A DNA stretch of 64,000 nt from Sutcliffiella horikoshii. Lineage in GTDB: Bacteria > Bacillota > Bacilli > Bacillales > Bacillaceae_I. The notes beneath the pieces were generated by a model. The model searched no databases, had not been told where the DNA came from, and saw only the letters and a list, made by a program, of their open reading frames with translations. Shown here one piece after another: positions 55,501-64,000 of the stretch (position 1 is its first letter; every line of letters starts with the position of its first letter). The translations under genes and the position numbers were made by a program. Where the stretch lies: assembly GCF_008180725.1 (NCBI RefSeq), contig NZ_VTEV01000001.1:401009-465008 (forward strand). The letters are read 5' to 3'.

Positions 55501-55783
55501 ATTCATAATTATGGTACTTATCAGGTTCATTTTCAATTTGCTCTAGCATCACGTCAATCAGCTCAATTGGAAATCTTACTTTATGTCGTTCTTGATCTTG
55601 ATCATATTCCACGTAATACATAGGCTCTTCTTTAGAGACTACGATGTTTGTGAGCTTATGATCATCAAGGAGAATTCCTTCAAACAGCTCCTTGGTATCT
55701 TGTGCAGATTTATCCTCTGGCCTTGCATCTGCTACCACTTTGATGGTCAGCCAATTATAGAGCGTGTCTTGTAGAGACCTCAT
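55499..55783 (-). CDS. Small conserved acidic protein
   Basis: 94 residues, soluble: MRSLQDTLYNWLTIKVVADA, then PMYYVEYDQDQERHKVRFPI and LIDVMLEQIENEPDKYH. Follows ylaH by 12 bp on the same strand, likely one transcript. I do not recognise the family. Confidence 0.75.
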   Translation of the reverse strand: MRSLQDTLYNWLTIKVVADARPEDKSAQDTKELFEGILLDDHKLTNIVVSKEEPMYYVEYDQDQERHKVRFPIELIDVMLEQIENEPDKYHNYE

Positions 55784-55795
55784 TTATACTGCCCC

Positions 55796-56110
55796 CTATG
55801 ATTCCGAACTTTCCGCTTGCTTGGAACGATGAAGTCGGATTTTATAGATGATCAATATCAAAGCTGCCACTACTAAACCTTCTCCAACAGGAAGAAAGAT
55901 CCCTAGAAACGTAAGTACTGTACTTCCTAAAGCCAGAAACAAATAAATAACTACTGACTTTAATACTGGCAATTTCAAGGCGAATCCAAGCTTATAAACT
56001 AAGATGGACAATCCTAAAATGGTAAAATACAACAGCCACATGCCTAAATCCGCGTTTTCATCAACACGGTATAGACTAGCAAAAAAGGATAATCTTTGTG
56101 TTACATCCAT
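55796..56110 (-). CDS. ylaH: YlaH-like membrane protein
   Basis: 104 residues, three spans (about 24-42, 49-66 and 76-92) with a conserved N-terminal [13 protein letters not shown]. Downstream of typA, as in B. subtilis. Function unknown. Confidence 0.92.
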   Translation of the reverse strand: MDVTQRLSFFASLYRVDENADLGMWLLYFTILGLSILVYKLGFALKLPVLKSVVIYLFLALGSTVLTFLGIFLPVGEGLVVAALILIIYKIRLHRSKQAESSES

Positions 56111-56209
56111 TGCCTTTTCCCCATTTCTAACATTATTAAATAGATATTATTTAGAAAAAGGGATGACAAAGGTCCTCTTTCAGCTCCCCTGCATCCCCGC
56201 TTCTAATTT

Positions 56210-58045
56210 TTATGCTTCAGCGTACTTTTTCTTTTTCGCTGCTCTTTCACGTTCGTTTTTATCAAGAAGCTTTTTACGTAAACGGATGGATTGTGGAGTA
56301 ATCTCACAGTACTCATCATCGTTCAAGTATTCTAAAGACTCCTCTAATGTCATAAGACGAGGTTTTTTCATACTAACTGTTTGATCTTTTGTTGCAGAAC
56401 GAACGTTAGTCGCTTGCTTCATCTTACAAACGTTTACGACAAGGTCATTTTCACGGTTATGCTCTCCCACGATCATACCTTCGTAAACCTCAGTTCCAGG
56501 CTCAACAAAGATCACTCCGCGGTCTTCAATACCCATGATACCATAAGTAGATGCTTTACCTGATTCCATAGAAACAAGAACACCTTGGCGACGTCCACCT
56601 ACTTGACCTGCTGCCATAGGCTGGTAGCTGTCAAAAGTGTGGTTGATGATTCCGTAACCACGAGTTAAGGAAAGGAATTCCGTCGTATACCCAATCAATC
56701 CACGAGAAGGTACCATGAAGATTAGACGAACTTGACCGTTACCGTTGTTGATCATGTCTACCATTTCACCTTTACGCGCACCAATAGATTCCATGATGGA
56801 ACCAGTGTAGTCTTCCGGTACATCAATTTGTACACGCTCAACTGGCTCAGATTTAACACCATCAATATTTTTGATGATAACTTCAGGTTTTGAAACTTGA
56901 AGTTCAAAGCCTTCACGGCGCATGTTCTCAATTAGGATGGAAAGGTGAAGCTCTCCACGTCCTGAAACAACCCATGCATCTGGAGAATCAGTAGGATCAA
57001 CACGTAAACTTACATCTGTCTCCAACTGAGCTTCTAAACGCTCTTCAATTTTACGAGAAGTTACAAACTTTCCTTCTTTACCAGCAAACGGACTGTTGTT
57101 TACCAAGAAAGTCATTTGCAAGGTCGGCTCGTCAATACGAAGGATAGGAAGTGCATCCTGATGATCAACCGGACAAACAGTTTCCCCAACGTTAATGTCT
57201 TCCATTCCGGAAACGGCAACAAGATCTCCAGCTTTTGCCTCTTCAATTTCCACACGTTTTAAACCGATGAAACCGAATAGCTTGGTAACACGGAATTGTT
57301 TAACAGATCCGTCAAGTTTCATTAGAGCAACTTGTTGGCCAACTTTCATCGTTCCGCGGAAAATACGTCCAACCCCGATACGTCCCACATAGTCGTTGTA
57401 GTCAAGAAGCGCTACTTGGAATTGAAGCGGCTCATTACTGTTATCAACTGGAGCTGGGATATGCTCTACAATGGACTCATAGATTGCTTCCATGTTTTCA
57501 TCTTGTTTTTCAGGATCAGTACTTGCTGTACCGTTAATCGCAGATGCATAAACAACTGGGAATTCTAGTTGTTCTTCGTTGGCACCTAACTCGATAAATA
57601 AATCGATTACTTCGTCGACCACTTCCGTTGGTCGAGCAAAGTCACGGTCAATTTTGTTAACAACTACGATTGGTGTTAACTTTTGCTCTAACGCTTTTTT
57701 CAAAACAAAGCGAGTCTGAGGCATACAGCCTTCATAAGCATCTACTACTAAAAGTACTCCATCAACCATTTTCATAATACGTTCCACTTCTCCACCAAAG
57801 TCGGCATGTCCTGGTGTGTCCATGATGTTAATGCGCGTATCTTTATAGTTAATTGCCGTATTTTTAGCTAATATAGTAATCCCACGTTCTCTTTCTAAAT
57901 CATTGGAATCCATGGCACGTTCTGCTACCTGCTCGTTCGTTCTAAACGTACCAGCTTGATGTAGCAATTTGTCCACTAACGTTGTTTTACCATGGTCTAC
58001 GTGAGCGATAATTGCGATGTTTCTAATATCATTGCGGATGTTCAC
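56210..58045 (-). CDS. typA: Ribosome-associated GTPase TypA/BipA
   Basis: Translational GTPase that aids ribosome assembly and stress growth. GTG start at 58045 ([20 protein letters not shown]); 611 residues. G motifs [13 protein letters not shown] and VNKID, followed by EF-G-like domains III and V and the BipA-specific C-terminal domain. TGGTATAAT lies 40 bp upstream. Confidence 0.98.
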   Translation of the reverse strand: MNIRNDIRNIAIIAHVDHGKTTLVDKLLHQAGTFRTNEQVAERAMDSNDLERERGITILAKNTAINYKDTRINIMDTPGHADFGGEVERIMKMVDGVLLVVDAYEGCMPQTRFVLKKALEQKLTPIVVVNKIDRDFARPTEVVDEVIDLFIELGANEEQLEFPVVYASAINGTASTDPEKQDENMEAIYESIVEHIPAPVDNSNEPLQFQVALLDYNDYVGRIGVGRIFRGTMKVGQQVALMKLDGSVKQFRVTKLFGFIGLKRVEIEEAKAGDLVAVSGMEDINVGETVCPVDHQDALPILRIDEPTLQMTFLVNNSPFAGKEGKFVTSRKIEERLEAQLETDVSLRVDPTDSPDAWVVSGRGELHLSILIENMRREGFELQVSKPEVIIKNIDGVKSEPVERVQIDVPEDYTGSIMESIGARKGEMVDMINNGNGQVRLIFMVPSRGLIGYTTEFLSLTRGYGIINHTFDSYQPMAAGQVGGRRQGVLVSMESGKASTYGIMGIEDRGVIFVEPGTEVYEGMIVGEHNRENDLVVNVCKMKQATNVRSATKDQTVSMKKPRLMTLEESLEYLNDDEYCEITPQSIRLRKKLLDKNERERAAKKKKYAEA

Positions 58046-58084
58046 TATTTCATCTCCCTAATTATACAACTTAATAACTTTAGT

Positions 58085-58093
58085 ATTATACCA
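58085..58093 (-). promoter_or_regulatory. Extended -10 promoter of typA
   Basis: TGGTATAAT on the minus strand, a perfect extended -10 (TGNTATAAT). No good -35, which such promoters do not need. Confidence 0.6.
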
Positions 58094-58173
58094 CAAACAT
58101 GGTAGAAAAGAGAAAGAGACTTATGTAAAATATATGTTATATGTATTTAGCGTTATCCAAAGGAGTTGATTTT

Positions 58174-58359
58174 ATGAAGGATATTAAGTGGATTTTCATG
58201 CTTTATGCTGTTTTGGCAGCGGTTTCTTTAGGCATGGTCGGCATCGCAATTGGAGAAAGAAACACGCTTGGGATCGTTGGGGCGTTTGTATTATTTGGTG
58301 TGGTAATGGGACTTGGATTCAAAACAAAAAGAAAAATGCGTGAAAATGGCCAATTATAA
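58174..58359 (+). CDS. ylaF: YlaF, two-span small membrane protein
   Basis: 61 residues from ATG at 58174 (MKDIKWIFMLYAVLAAVSLG), ribosome site GGAG 9 nt upstream. Two hydrophobic segments and a basic tail (KTKRKMREN). Between typA and suhB, as in B. subtilis. Confidence 0.9.
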   Translation: MKDIKWIFMLYAVLAAVSLGMVGIAIGERNTLGIVGAFVLFGVVMGLGFKTKRKMRENGQL

Positions 58360-58400
58360 AATTGTCAATATGTTCCTACAATAACTTAATAAAAGCCGAT

Positions 58401-58433
58401 GAAACCCACGACCTTATCACGGTCGTGGGTTTC
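58401..58433. terminator. Bidirectional terminator, ylaF/suhB
   Basis: GAAACCCACGACC / GGTCGTGGGTTTC perfect stem. Confidence 0.88.
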
Positions 58434-58435
58434 AT

Positions 58436-59233
58436 TTATTTCTTCAATTTAAACAAGTAATCCTTGCTAATTACTTCATGCAACCCTGGCTTACATACAA
58501 AGACACTGTTTTGCCCAAGCAAGTTAAGCGGTTCACCGTGAAGTGTGGTCACTTTACCACCGAGCTCGTTTACAAGTATTAGTCCCGCTGCAAAATCCCA
58601 AGGGGAAAGTCTCAAAGTAATATATGCATCAATTCGCCCTGTTGCTACATACGCCATTTCAAGAGCTGCTGATCCATACGATCTCGTCCCTCTAACTTTC
58701 TTAACAAGTGGAGCCAAGATAGTGGGATCTATCCGCTTATTATCCGTAATCCATGTGGCATTTAAACCAATAACTGCTCTCTCTACTGCCACCTCTTCCA
58801 ATGGTGGAAGTTTAATATCGTTCAAATATGCACCTTCACCTGCTCTTGCATGGTATAGCTCATCTAGAACCACATCATAAATTAGACCAATCTTTCCAAC
58901 ACCATCTTCATAGACGGCAACGGATATGGCAAAATTACGTTGCTGATGGACAAAGTTCATTGTTCCATCAATAGGATCAATGATCCACACCGTCCCATCG
59001 AGTTTATCCAATTTATCTCCAAATCCTTCTTCTCCGAGTATTTGGTGTTCTGGATATGTTTTTCTAATTTGTTCTATAAAAAATTGTTCCGTTTCCCGGT
59101 CAATATTAGTTACCAGATCATCAGGAGAGGATTTAGTATGTATCATCAATTCCTTGCTGAAAGAAGTTCGAATACGTTCTCCCGCTTCTCTCGTCCACTT
59201 TTTTGCATTCTCATCAATTTCAGTCCAATTCAT
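58436..59233 (-). CDS. suhB: Inositol monophosphatase family protein (YktC/SuhB)
   Basis: Mg2+-dependent phosphatase, 265 residues. Metal-binding motifs: GEEGFG around residue 70, WIIDPIDGTMNFVH at about 86-99, and SPWDFAAGLILVNELGG at about 210. B. subtilis YktC acts on myo-inositol-1-phosphate; other phosphates such as NADP are possible in the superfamily. Confidence 0.94.
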   Translation of the reverse strand: MNWTEIDENAKKWTREAGERIRTSFSKELMIHTKSSPDDLVTNIDRETEQFFIEQIRKTYPEHQILGEEGFGDKLDKLDGTVWIIDPIDGTMNFVHQQRNFAISVAVYEDGVGKIGLIYDVVLDELYHARAGEGAYLNDIKLPPLEEVAVERAVIGLNATWITDNKRIDPTILAPLVKKVRGTRSYGSAALEMAYVATGRIDAYITLRLSPWDFAAGLILVNELGGKVTTLHGEPLNLLGQNSVFVCKPGLHEVISKDYLFKLKK

Positions 59234-59351
59234 GTATTCTCCTGCCCTTCTGCTACGAAATTCAGTGCAACTGATACCATATGTATAATCAAATTATGTA
59301 TGTTTTAGCTTACTGAAACAAAAGGGTAAAATCAAGTAATAGGTCGCACAG

Positions 59352-59377
59352 AAAAACGAACCTCATACAGGTTCGTC
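59352..59377 (-). terminator. Terminator after ykzI-like gene
   Basis: ACGAACC / GGTTCGT stem with an A-run on the left. Confidence 0.7.
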
Positions 59378-59393
59378 AAAGTAGCTGTTGCCA

Positions 59394-59582
59394 CTAAACC
59401 TCTAGACTTAACATTTCTTTTCTAAGTTGCTCTAATTTAGATTTCGTTTTCTTCATTTTTTCCTTATCACTCTCTTGGATTGCTTCAAACAAAACTGCCA
59501 GTTCATAGTCGATTTCCATCCGCAATACCGCGCGCTGATTTTCCTCTTTTTTCTTTTTCCAAGGTGTCGCCACTTGTTTCAT
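59394..59582 (-). CDS. ykzI: YkzI-like small protein
   Basis: 62-residue basic, helical protein (KKKKEENQRAVLRMEIDYEL; EKMKKTKSKLEQLRKEM), start after GAGGGAGGG. Size and place between yktB and suhB fit B. subtilis ykzI; named by synteny. Confidence 0.8.
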   Translation of the reverse strand: MKQVATPWKKKKEENQRAVLRMEIDYELAVLFEAIQESDKEKMKKTKSKLEQLRKEMLSLEV

Positions 59583-59796
59583 AATAATTCCCTCCCTCTA
59601 AAGAGTTTCTCGGTTCCAAAGGATTCAATTTTCTAATGGTTGCTATATCATATGAAGGGAATGAAAGATGGTAACTAAAATGTGCAGTTACCTAAAAAGA
59701 AACTAAAATGGGGGAAAACCTAATCTTTTGGCAGAGAAAAATGGCTATGCTAAAATGAGGAATATGAAAAGCTATGTTCAAGAATGGGGCGACTAC

Positions 59797-60444
59797 ATGA
59801 AACACAAAAAATTTAACGGGTTTAAGAAAAAAGATTTCAATGTATTTACTATAGATGGACTAGAAGAAAGAATGGATGCCTTAAAGTCTCAAATACAGCC
59901 AAAGTTTGAGTTACTCGGCCAATACTTCTCTCCCTCTCTAACTGCCATGACCGGTGATGAAATGCACTATCATGTTGCCAAACATGCAAGAAGAACCAAA
60001 AACCCTCCAAAAGATTCCTGGGTTGCCTTTGCAAACAATGCACGCGGATATAAGATGTTGCCGCATTTCCAGATTGGATTGTGGGAAACACATGTGTTTG
60101 TCTGGTTTGCTGTTATCTATGAAGCACCGATGAAAGAAGCATTTGGCGAGATATTGCTTGAAAATTTGTCAGCTATCCGGGAGCAGATCCCTTCGGATTT
60201 TGTTTGGTCCAAGGATCACACTAAGCCTGAAGTTATCCGCCAATCTGATTTGACAGAGGACGCACACAAAGAGCTATTGGAGCGATTGATTAACGTGAAG
60301 AAAGCGGAAATACTTTGCGGCATTCAAATACCAAAAGAAGAGGCAATCAAGCTTTCTGGAGACGCAACGATAGCCCGCATTGAGGAAGCTATCCAAACAG
60401 TCAAAGGGCTATATAACCTAACGAAGCAGACAGTGGAAGCCTAA
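59797..60444 (+). CDS. yktB: YktB, DUF1054 protein
   Basis: 215 residues from ATG at 59797 (MKHKKFNGFKKKDFNVFTIDG) with GGGG 7 nt upstream; B. subtilis YktB has 212. Longer frames lack good spacing. Conserved MHYHVAKHARRTKNPPKDSW and GYKMLPHFQIGLWETHVFVW. Function unknown. Confidence 0.9.
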   Translation: MKHKKFNGFKKKDFNVFTIDGLEERMDALKSQIQPKFELLGQYFSPSLTAMTGDEMHYHVAKHARRTKNPPKDSWVAFANNARGYKMLPHFQIGLWETHVFVWFAVIYEAPMKEAFGEILLENLSAIREQIPSDFVWSKDHTKPEVIRQSDLTEDAHKELLERLINVKKAEILCGIQIPKEEAIKLSGDATIARIEEAIQTVKGLYNLTKQTVEA

Positions 60445-60459
60445 AATAGTATAGAGTCA

Positions 60460-60497
60460 AAAAAAACTCAGAACCATCGCGGTTCTGAGTTTTTCCC
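60460..60497. terminator. Bidirectional terminator, yktB/yktA
   Basis: AAAAAACTCAGAACC / GGTTCTGAGTTTTT stem. Confidence 0.88.
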
Positions 60498-60501
60498 TTT
60501 A

Positions 60502-60777
60502 TCATTTCGTCATCTTCACCTGTTCACCAGGGTTCATGTCTTTGGCTTTTTTTATCGTACGGTAAACAGAGAAACCACTTAATTCCTCATATTCATTCGC
60601 GAGATTTCGTTCTTCCGCTTTGCCTGGTACGATTTCTTTGAACCTGCGGTATAAAGATAAAAGCTGCTCACGCTCCACACCTTTGCTGTACGTAAGCTCT
60701 ACCGCTTCATATAGTGCAATAACGTCTACAATTTCATCTGTAGACCAGTCATAAGAAATGGGATAAGAGAAATCCAT
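60502..60777 (-). CDS. yktA: UPF0223 protein YktA
   Basis: 91 residues beginning MDFSYPISYDWSTDEIVDVI, a UPF0223 signature; helical. Paired with yktB, as in B. subtilis. Function unknown. Confidence 0.94.
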   Translation of the reverse strand: MDFSYPISYDWSTDEIVDVIALYEAVELTYSKGVEREQLLSLYRRFKEIVPGKAEERNLANEYEELSGFSVYRTIKKAKDMNPGEQVKMTK

Positions 60778-60831
60778 AACTTCACCTCATAATATGTATA
60801 GTGGAAAAGTAAAGTATACCATCTTCCTTCT

Positions 60832-61791
60832 CTAGTTTGTCCACTTCTCGCGAATATTTTCGGCTTCCTTCACCATTCTCGATATAAGCTGCTCCACACT
60901 TGGCACATCCTCTATCAACCCCATTACTTGACCAGCCCAAGCATAGCCCAAATCCGTATTACCGTCATAGATATATCGTTTGTTCGCCGTTCCACTGATA
61001 AAGTCTTTCATTCCTTCATAGCCTGCTGCTTCCTGTTCTAGCTTCAATATTTCTTCCGTCCATGTGTTTTGAATGGCCCTTGCCGGTGCACCGATGCTTC
61101 TTTTGATGACCACCGTATCATTCTCTGTGCCGCGGACTAACCTATCTTTGTATACTGGATGAGCGTGCAGGCACTCTTTTGTCGCAATAAATCTTGTACC
61201 CATTTCTATCCCTTCCGCTCCAAGTGACAATGCAGCCATCAACCCTCGTCCATCACCAATCCCTCCTGAAGCGATGACAGGTATTTTTAAGGCGTCTACC
61301 ACTTTCGGGACTAATACCATGGTCCCTAAGTCGTTTTTGCCTAAATGACCTCCTCCCTCCTGTCCTACGACCATGACGGCATCAGCCCCTAGTTCTTCCG
61401 CTTTTTCTGCTTGTCTGCGAGCTGCTACAAGGACTAATTTTTTGCATTTTGAGCCCTCAAGCCTTTTGAAAATCGGTGAAGGGTTTCCTCCTGTCATCGA
61501 AATGACCGGGACCTTTTCTTCCAAGGCAATATCCAACATATGCTCAAACGGTCTTCCATGCTGGCCGATCGCATAGTTCACTCCAAATGGTTTATCCGTC
61601 ATCCTTCTAACCTTTCTAATTTCTTCTCTTAATAATTCTGGACTTTCCAGACTCATTGCCGTTATTTGCCCAAGCCCGCCTGCATTGGAAACGGCGGCAG
61701 CCAGGTCTGCGTATGCTAAATAAGCAAGTCCACCCTGTATAATAGGATATTTAATATCTAATAGTTTTGTTATTTTGGTCTCCCAATTCAT
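60832..61791 (-). CDS. Nitronate monooxygenase / FabK-like flavin oxidoreductase
   Basis: 319-residue FMN TIM-barrel protein. Signatures: PIIQGGLAYLAYADLAAAVS, NAGGLGQITAM, VVGQEGGGHLG (about 142-152), IPVIASGGIGDGRG and GAEGIEMGTRF (phosphate binding). It could be a nitronate monooxygenase or an FabK-type enoyl-ACP reductase; no ACP or fatty-acid genes are near. Divergent from speA. Confidence 0.87.
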   Translation of the reverse strand: MNWETKITKLLDIKYPIIQGGLAYLAYADLAAAVSNAGGLGQITAMSLESPELLREEIRKVRRMTDKPFGVNYAIGQHGRPFEHMLDIALEEKVPVISMTGGNPSPIFKRLEGSKCKKLVLVAARRQAEKAEELGADAVMVVGQEGGGHLGKNDLGTMVLVPKVVDALKIPVIASGGIGDGRGLMAALSLGAEGIEMGTRFIATKECLHAHPVYKDRLVRGTENDTVVIKRSIGAPARAIQNTWTEEILKLEQEAAGYEGMKDFISGTANKRYIYDGNTDLGYAWAGQVMGLIEDVPSVEQLISRMVKEAENIREKWTN

Positions 61792-61871
61792 AAACTTCTT
61801 CCCCTTTCTACTTCTCTATATATGTTTCTTTTTATTGTGACAAATTCCTGCTATGCAATGAAGAGGATAAA

Positions 61872-61880
61872 TGCTATAAT
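61872..61880 (+). promoter_or_regulatory. Extended -10 promoter of speA
   Basis: TGCTATAAT, a perfect extended -10, about 98 bp before the chosen speA start. The leader in between shows no obvious riboswitch or uORF. Confidence 0.55.
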
Positions 61881-61977
61881 TTCATTTGTTTTATGTGAAT
61901 GTTTGTTCTGCGTAATTAGATGCGTTAAGATAGACAAAACCGAAACTAAGCTAAATTTAAAGAGGTGCATAAGTAAG

Positions 61978-63459
61978 TTGACATATTCTCAAAATGACAC
62001 ACCATTATTCACTGGACTATTAAATCACGCCAAAGGGAACCCGATTCAATTCCATATTCCCGGACATAAAAAAGGAGCTGGCATTGATCCAGAATTCCGA
62101 GAATTCATCGGTGAAAATGCTCTTTCGATAGATCTAATCAATATTGGACCACTTGATGATCTTCATCAGCCAAAAGGAATGATTAAAGAAGCTCAAGACC
62201 TTGCAGCAAAAGCTTTTGGAGCAGACCATACATTTTTCTCTGTTCAAGGTACAAGCGGAGCCATTATGACAATGGTGATGGCAGTTTGCGGGCCTGGAGA
62301 GAAGATTATCGTGCCAAGGAATGTTCATAAATCTGTTATGTCTGCCATTGTTTTTTCAGGAGCAGTCCCAATCTTTATCCATCCAGAGGTAGACAAAGAC
62401 CTCGGGATCTCGCATGGCATTACAACAGACTCCGTTGAAAAGGCACTTCAGCAGCATCCTGATGCAAAAGGTGTCCTCGTCATCAACCCTACTTATTTTG
62501 GTGTTTCAGCCGATTTAAGTCAAATAGTTGAAATTGCCCATTCCTTTAACGTTCCTGTACTTGTGGATGAAGCTCATGGTGTTCATATACATTTTCATGA
62601 GGAACTCCCTTTATCGGCTATGCAAGCTGGAGCTGACATGGCTGCTACAAGTGTCCATAAGCTTGGTGGCTCCATGACACAAAGTTCCATATTAAATGTA
62701 AGAGAAGGATTGGTGAACGTTAATCGCATTCAAAGCATTTTAAGCATGTTAACCACTACATCCACCTCTTACCTACTTTTGGCTTCCTTGGATGTTGCAA
62801 GAAAACGACTTGCCACTGAAGGTCATTTACTAATAGAAAAGACGATTCAACTTGCCAATAAAACAAGGGATGCTATCAATGAGATTGAACATTTACATTG
62901 CGTTGGATCTGAAATTTTAGGTAGAAAGGCAACGTTTGACTATGACCCAACTAAACTTATTATTTCTGTAAAGAAATTAAACCTTACAGGATATGATGTC
63001 GAGAAATGGCTTCGCCAAAAATATAACATTGAAGTGGAACTTTCCGATCTCTATAACATCCTTTGTATTATCACACCCGGTGACACAGAGGTAGAGACAG
63101 GATTGCTGTTAGAAGCACTTAAAGACTTATCCCAAGAGTTTCAGCACCAGGCTGGAGATTCCGGCGAAAAAGTAAAGGTACTTCTTCCAGATATCCCAGT
63201 GTTAGCAATCGCTCCAAGGGATGCTTTCTACTCTGAGACGGAAGTTGTTCCATTTGAAAAATCTGCCGGTCGGATAATTGCAGAGTTCATCATGGTGTAC
63301 CCTCCTGGTATTCCTATTTTTACTCCAGGTGAGATTATTACGGAAGAAAACTTGTCCTACATTACAAAAACACTTGAAGTAGGACTCCCTGTTCAAGGTC
63401 CGGAAGATTACGAATTAAAAACATTAAGAGTAATAAAAGAACACAAAGCCATTCGATAA
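61978..63459 (+). CDS. speA: Arginine decarboxylase SpeA (Orn/Lys/Arg decarboxylase fold III)
   Basis: PLP enzyme converting arginine to agmatine for spermidine synthesis. TTG start at 61978 (TYSQNDTPLFTGLLNHAK follows), with AAAGAGGTG upstream; 493 residues, against 490 in B. subtilis. The ATG frame from 61822 runs through the promoter. QFHIPGHKKGAG near the N-terminus; the PLP lysine is in SVHKLGGSMTQSS; PPGIPIFTPGEIITEEN is near the C-terminus. Convergent with SR1. Confidence 0.95.
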   Translation: MTYSQNDTPLFTGLLNHAKGNPIQFHIPGHKKGAGIDPEFREFIGENALSIDLINIGPLDDLHQPKGMIKEAQDLAAKAFGADHTFFSVQGTSGAIMTMVMAVCGPGEKIIVPRNVHKSVMSAIVFSGAVPIFIHPEVDKDLGISHGITTDSVEKALQQHPDAKGVLVINPTYFGVSADLSQIVEIAHSFNVPVLVDEAHGVHIHFHEELPLSAMQAGADMAATSVHKLGGSMTQSSILNVREGLVNVNRIQSILSMLTTTSTSYLLLASLDVARKRLATEGHLLIEKTIQLANKTRDAINEIEHLHCVGSEILGRKATFDYDPTKLIISVKKLNLTGYDVEKWLRQKYNIEVELSDLYNILCIITPGDTEVETGLLLEALKDLSQEFQHQAGDSGEKVKVLLPDIPVLAIAPRDAFYSETEVVPFEKSAGRIIAEFIMVYPPGIPIFTPGEIITEENLSYITKTLEVGLPVQGPEDYELKTLRVIKEHKAIR

Positions 63460-63465
63460 AATGAA

Positions 63466-63506
63466 CAAAGAGCAGGTCCCCTCACTTACCGGGGACCTGC
63501 TCTTTC
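63466..63506. terminator. Bidirectional terminator of speA and SR1
   Basis: AAAGAGCAGGTCCCC / GGGGACCTGCTCTTT stem. Confidence 0.9.
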
Positions 63507-63521
63507 TATTAATATATGATT

Positions 63522-63647
63522 CTAGGCTAGATCTTCGCTTTTTTCAGAGCACTGGCAATCTGCACATTTCGCATAATAAGTCGTAACTTTTTCATCCTCA
63601 AAGTGATCTACTGCGCTGTTACAAGTTTGACAAACGATTGTACCCAT
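63522..63647 (-). CDS. sr1P: GapA-binding peptide SR1P
   Basis: 41-residue peptide: MGTIVCQTCNSAVDHFEDEK, then VTTYYAKCADCQCSEKSEDL plus Ala. CxxC pairs (CQTC, CADC) suggest a tiny zinc knuckle. ATG at 63647 with AAAGAGG upstream. In B. subtilis SR1P binds GapA and promotes its interaction with RNase J1. Recognised by the MGTIVCQ...FEDEKVT pattern. Confidence 0.93.
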   Translation of the reverse strand: MGTIVCQTCNSAVDHFEDEKVTTYYAKCADCQCSEKSEDLA

Positions 63648-63696
63648 ACCCTTCAACCTCTTTCCTAAAAGAAATTTTTTGCAAAGTCGCCTTTTA

Positions 63697-63711
63697 ATGA
63701 AAGCGCTTTAT
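63697..63711. promoter_or_regulatory. cre site in the SR1 leader
   Basis: ATGAAAGCGCTTTAT, one mismatch to the CcpA consensus on either strand. It lies about 8-22 nt downstream of the expected start, a road-block position. SR1 is known to be moderately CcpA-repressed in B. subtilis. Confidence 0.6.
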
Positions 63712-63725
63712 GTTGTGTTACTTAC

Positions 63726-63774
63726 ATCATAAAGCCTCAAATGTGTTATGTCAATAATTAAATTGTATAACACA
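63726..63774 (-). promoter_or_regulatory. SR1 promoter with two CcpN-like boxes
   Basis: Minus strand: TTGACA (63749-63754), 17 bp, TATGAT (63726-63731), a near-consensus SigA promoter. TGTGTTATACA at 63764-63774 fits the CcpN consensus TRTGHYATAYW fully, and a partial copy on the + strand (TGTGTTATGTC, 63742-63752) overlaps the -35. CcpN represses sr1, gapB and pckA in B. subtilis. Confidence 0.75.
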
Positions 63775-63800
63775 TTTAAAATTATAGTATATTGGTGTTT

Positions 63801-64000
63801 CACTTTATTTCCGCCTATTGGACAGTTCTCACGGATTTCATCTCCGTTCAGGCGAATAGAACGCTTCTATTTGACCGTTTTTGCTATTTTGCGGTCTGTT
63901 CGGGGATTGAGATTCCACTTATTTCCTCCTATTGGACAGTTCTCTAGGATTTCTCCTCCGTTCGGGCGTATAGAACGCATCTATTTGACCGTTTTTGCCG
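63801..64000. repeat. Two dispersed units of the 52-bp repeat family
   Basis: Two blocks of about 84 bp (63801-63884 and 63916-64000), 115 bp apart. Each has CACTTTATTTCC/CACTTATTTCC, then a 52-bp unit beginning TATTGGACAGTTCTC and carrying the GTTCGGGCGTATAGAACG core (or variant), then TATTTGACCGTTTTTGC. The core matches the 16589-16925 array. The series may continue beyond the window. Confidence 0.85.

Larger units (their letters stand above)
63466..63719 (-). ncRNA. sr1: Dual-function small RNA SR1
   Basis: About 250-nt transcript from the promoter at 63726-63754 to the terminator shared with speA. B. subtilis SR1 lies beside speA, base-pairs with ahrC mRNA and encodes SR1P. Here the same place, the peptide frame and catabolite-type control elements are present. 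The 3' antisense segment could not be compared with ahrC, which lies outside the window. Confidence 0.82.

Noticed and set aside
61822..61977. N-terminal extension of SpeA from an upstream ATG.
   Set aside because: It crosses the extended -10 promoter at 61872-61880, and the extension is absent in SpeA homologues. TTG at 61978 has a good ribosome site.

Overview
The window is chromosomal DNA from an endospore-forming member of the Bacillaceae. It is AT-rich, uses strong AAGGAGG-type ribosome sites with frequent TTG/GTG starts, and follows the Bacillus subtilis gene order from murE to speA almost gene for gene, in reverse orientation. No tRNA, rRNA, prophage, complete insertion sequence or CRISPR array was seen. 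The species cannot be fixed from the sequence alone; a Bacillus/Sutcliffiella-like organism would fit.

Layout. 1-8006: the start of the division and cell-wall cluster (mraZ, rsmH, ftsL, pbpB, spoVD, murE; murE runs off the left edge). 8239-11332: bshC, a DUF3397 membrane protein and panE. 11462-14633: a three-gene biotin-dependent acyl-CoA carboxylase operon with a cre site upstream. 14852-18895: ylbP, two small accessory genes, a tandem-repeat array, rsfA, an enoyl-CoA hydratase and rpmF. 18943-33690: the yceD/tmcAL/ylbL-ylbA block with coaD, rsmD, ricF and several sporulation genes. It also holds a small RNA that I identify as CsfG, transcribed on the + strand between rsmD and a membrane-protein gene. 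33902-43859: a YtvI-like permease and the caa3 cytochrome oxidase genes (ctaM, ctaG, ctaF-ctaB, with ctaA divergent). 43904-49298: photolyase and pyruvate carboxylase. 49524-60777: the yla/ykt block (ylaN, glsA, ylaL, ylaK, ylaJ, ylaI, ylaH, typA, ylaF, suhB, yktB, yktA). 60832-63719: a nitronate-monooxygenase-like flavoprotein, speA and the dual-function RNA SR1 with its peptide SR1P.

Functional themes: peptidoglycan synthesis and division, sporulation (spoVD, rsfA, csfG, ylbJ, ylbD, ylaJ, ytvI-like), aerobic respiration with heme A synthesis, and central carbon control (pycA, acc operon, SR1; cre sites at 14719, 42484 and 63697).

The least explained content is repetitive. A roughly 130-bp element occurs as inverted pairs around an AT-rich spacer at four loci, plus reduced or solo copies at three others. 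Four tandem arrays have units of 52, 52, 21 and 20 bp, and single 52-bp units lie at the right edge. These repeats, the absence of ftsW between ylaN and pycA, and the two small RNAs are the main points for follow-up. I did not find a clearly new multi-gene system.
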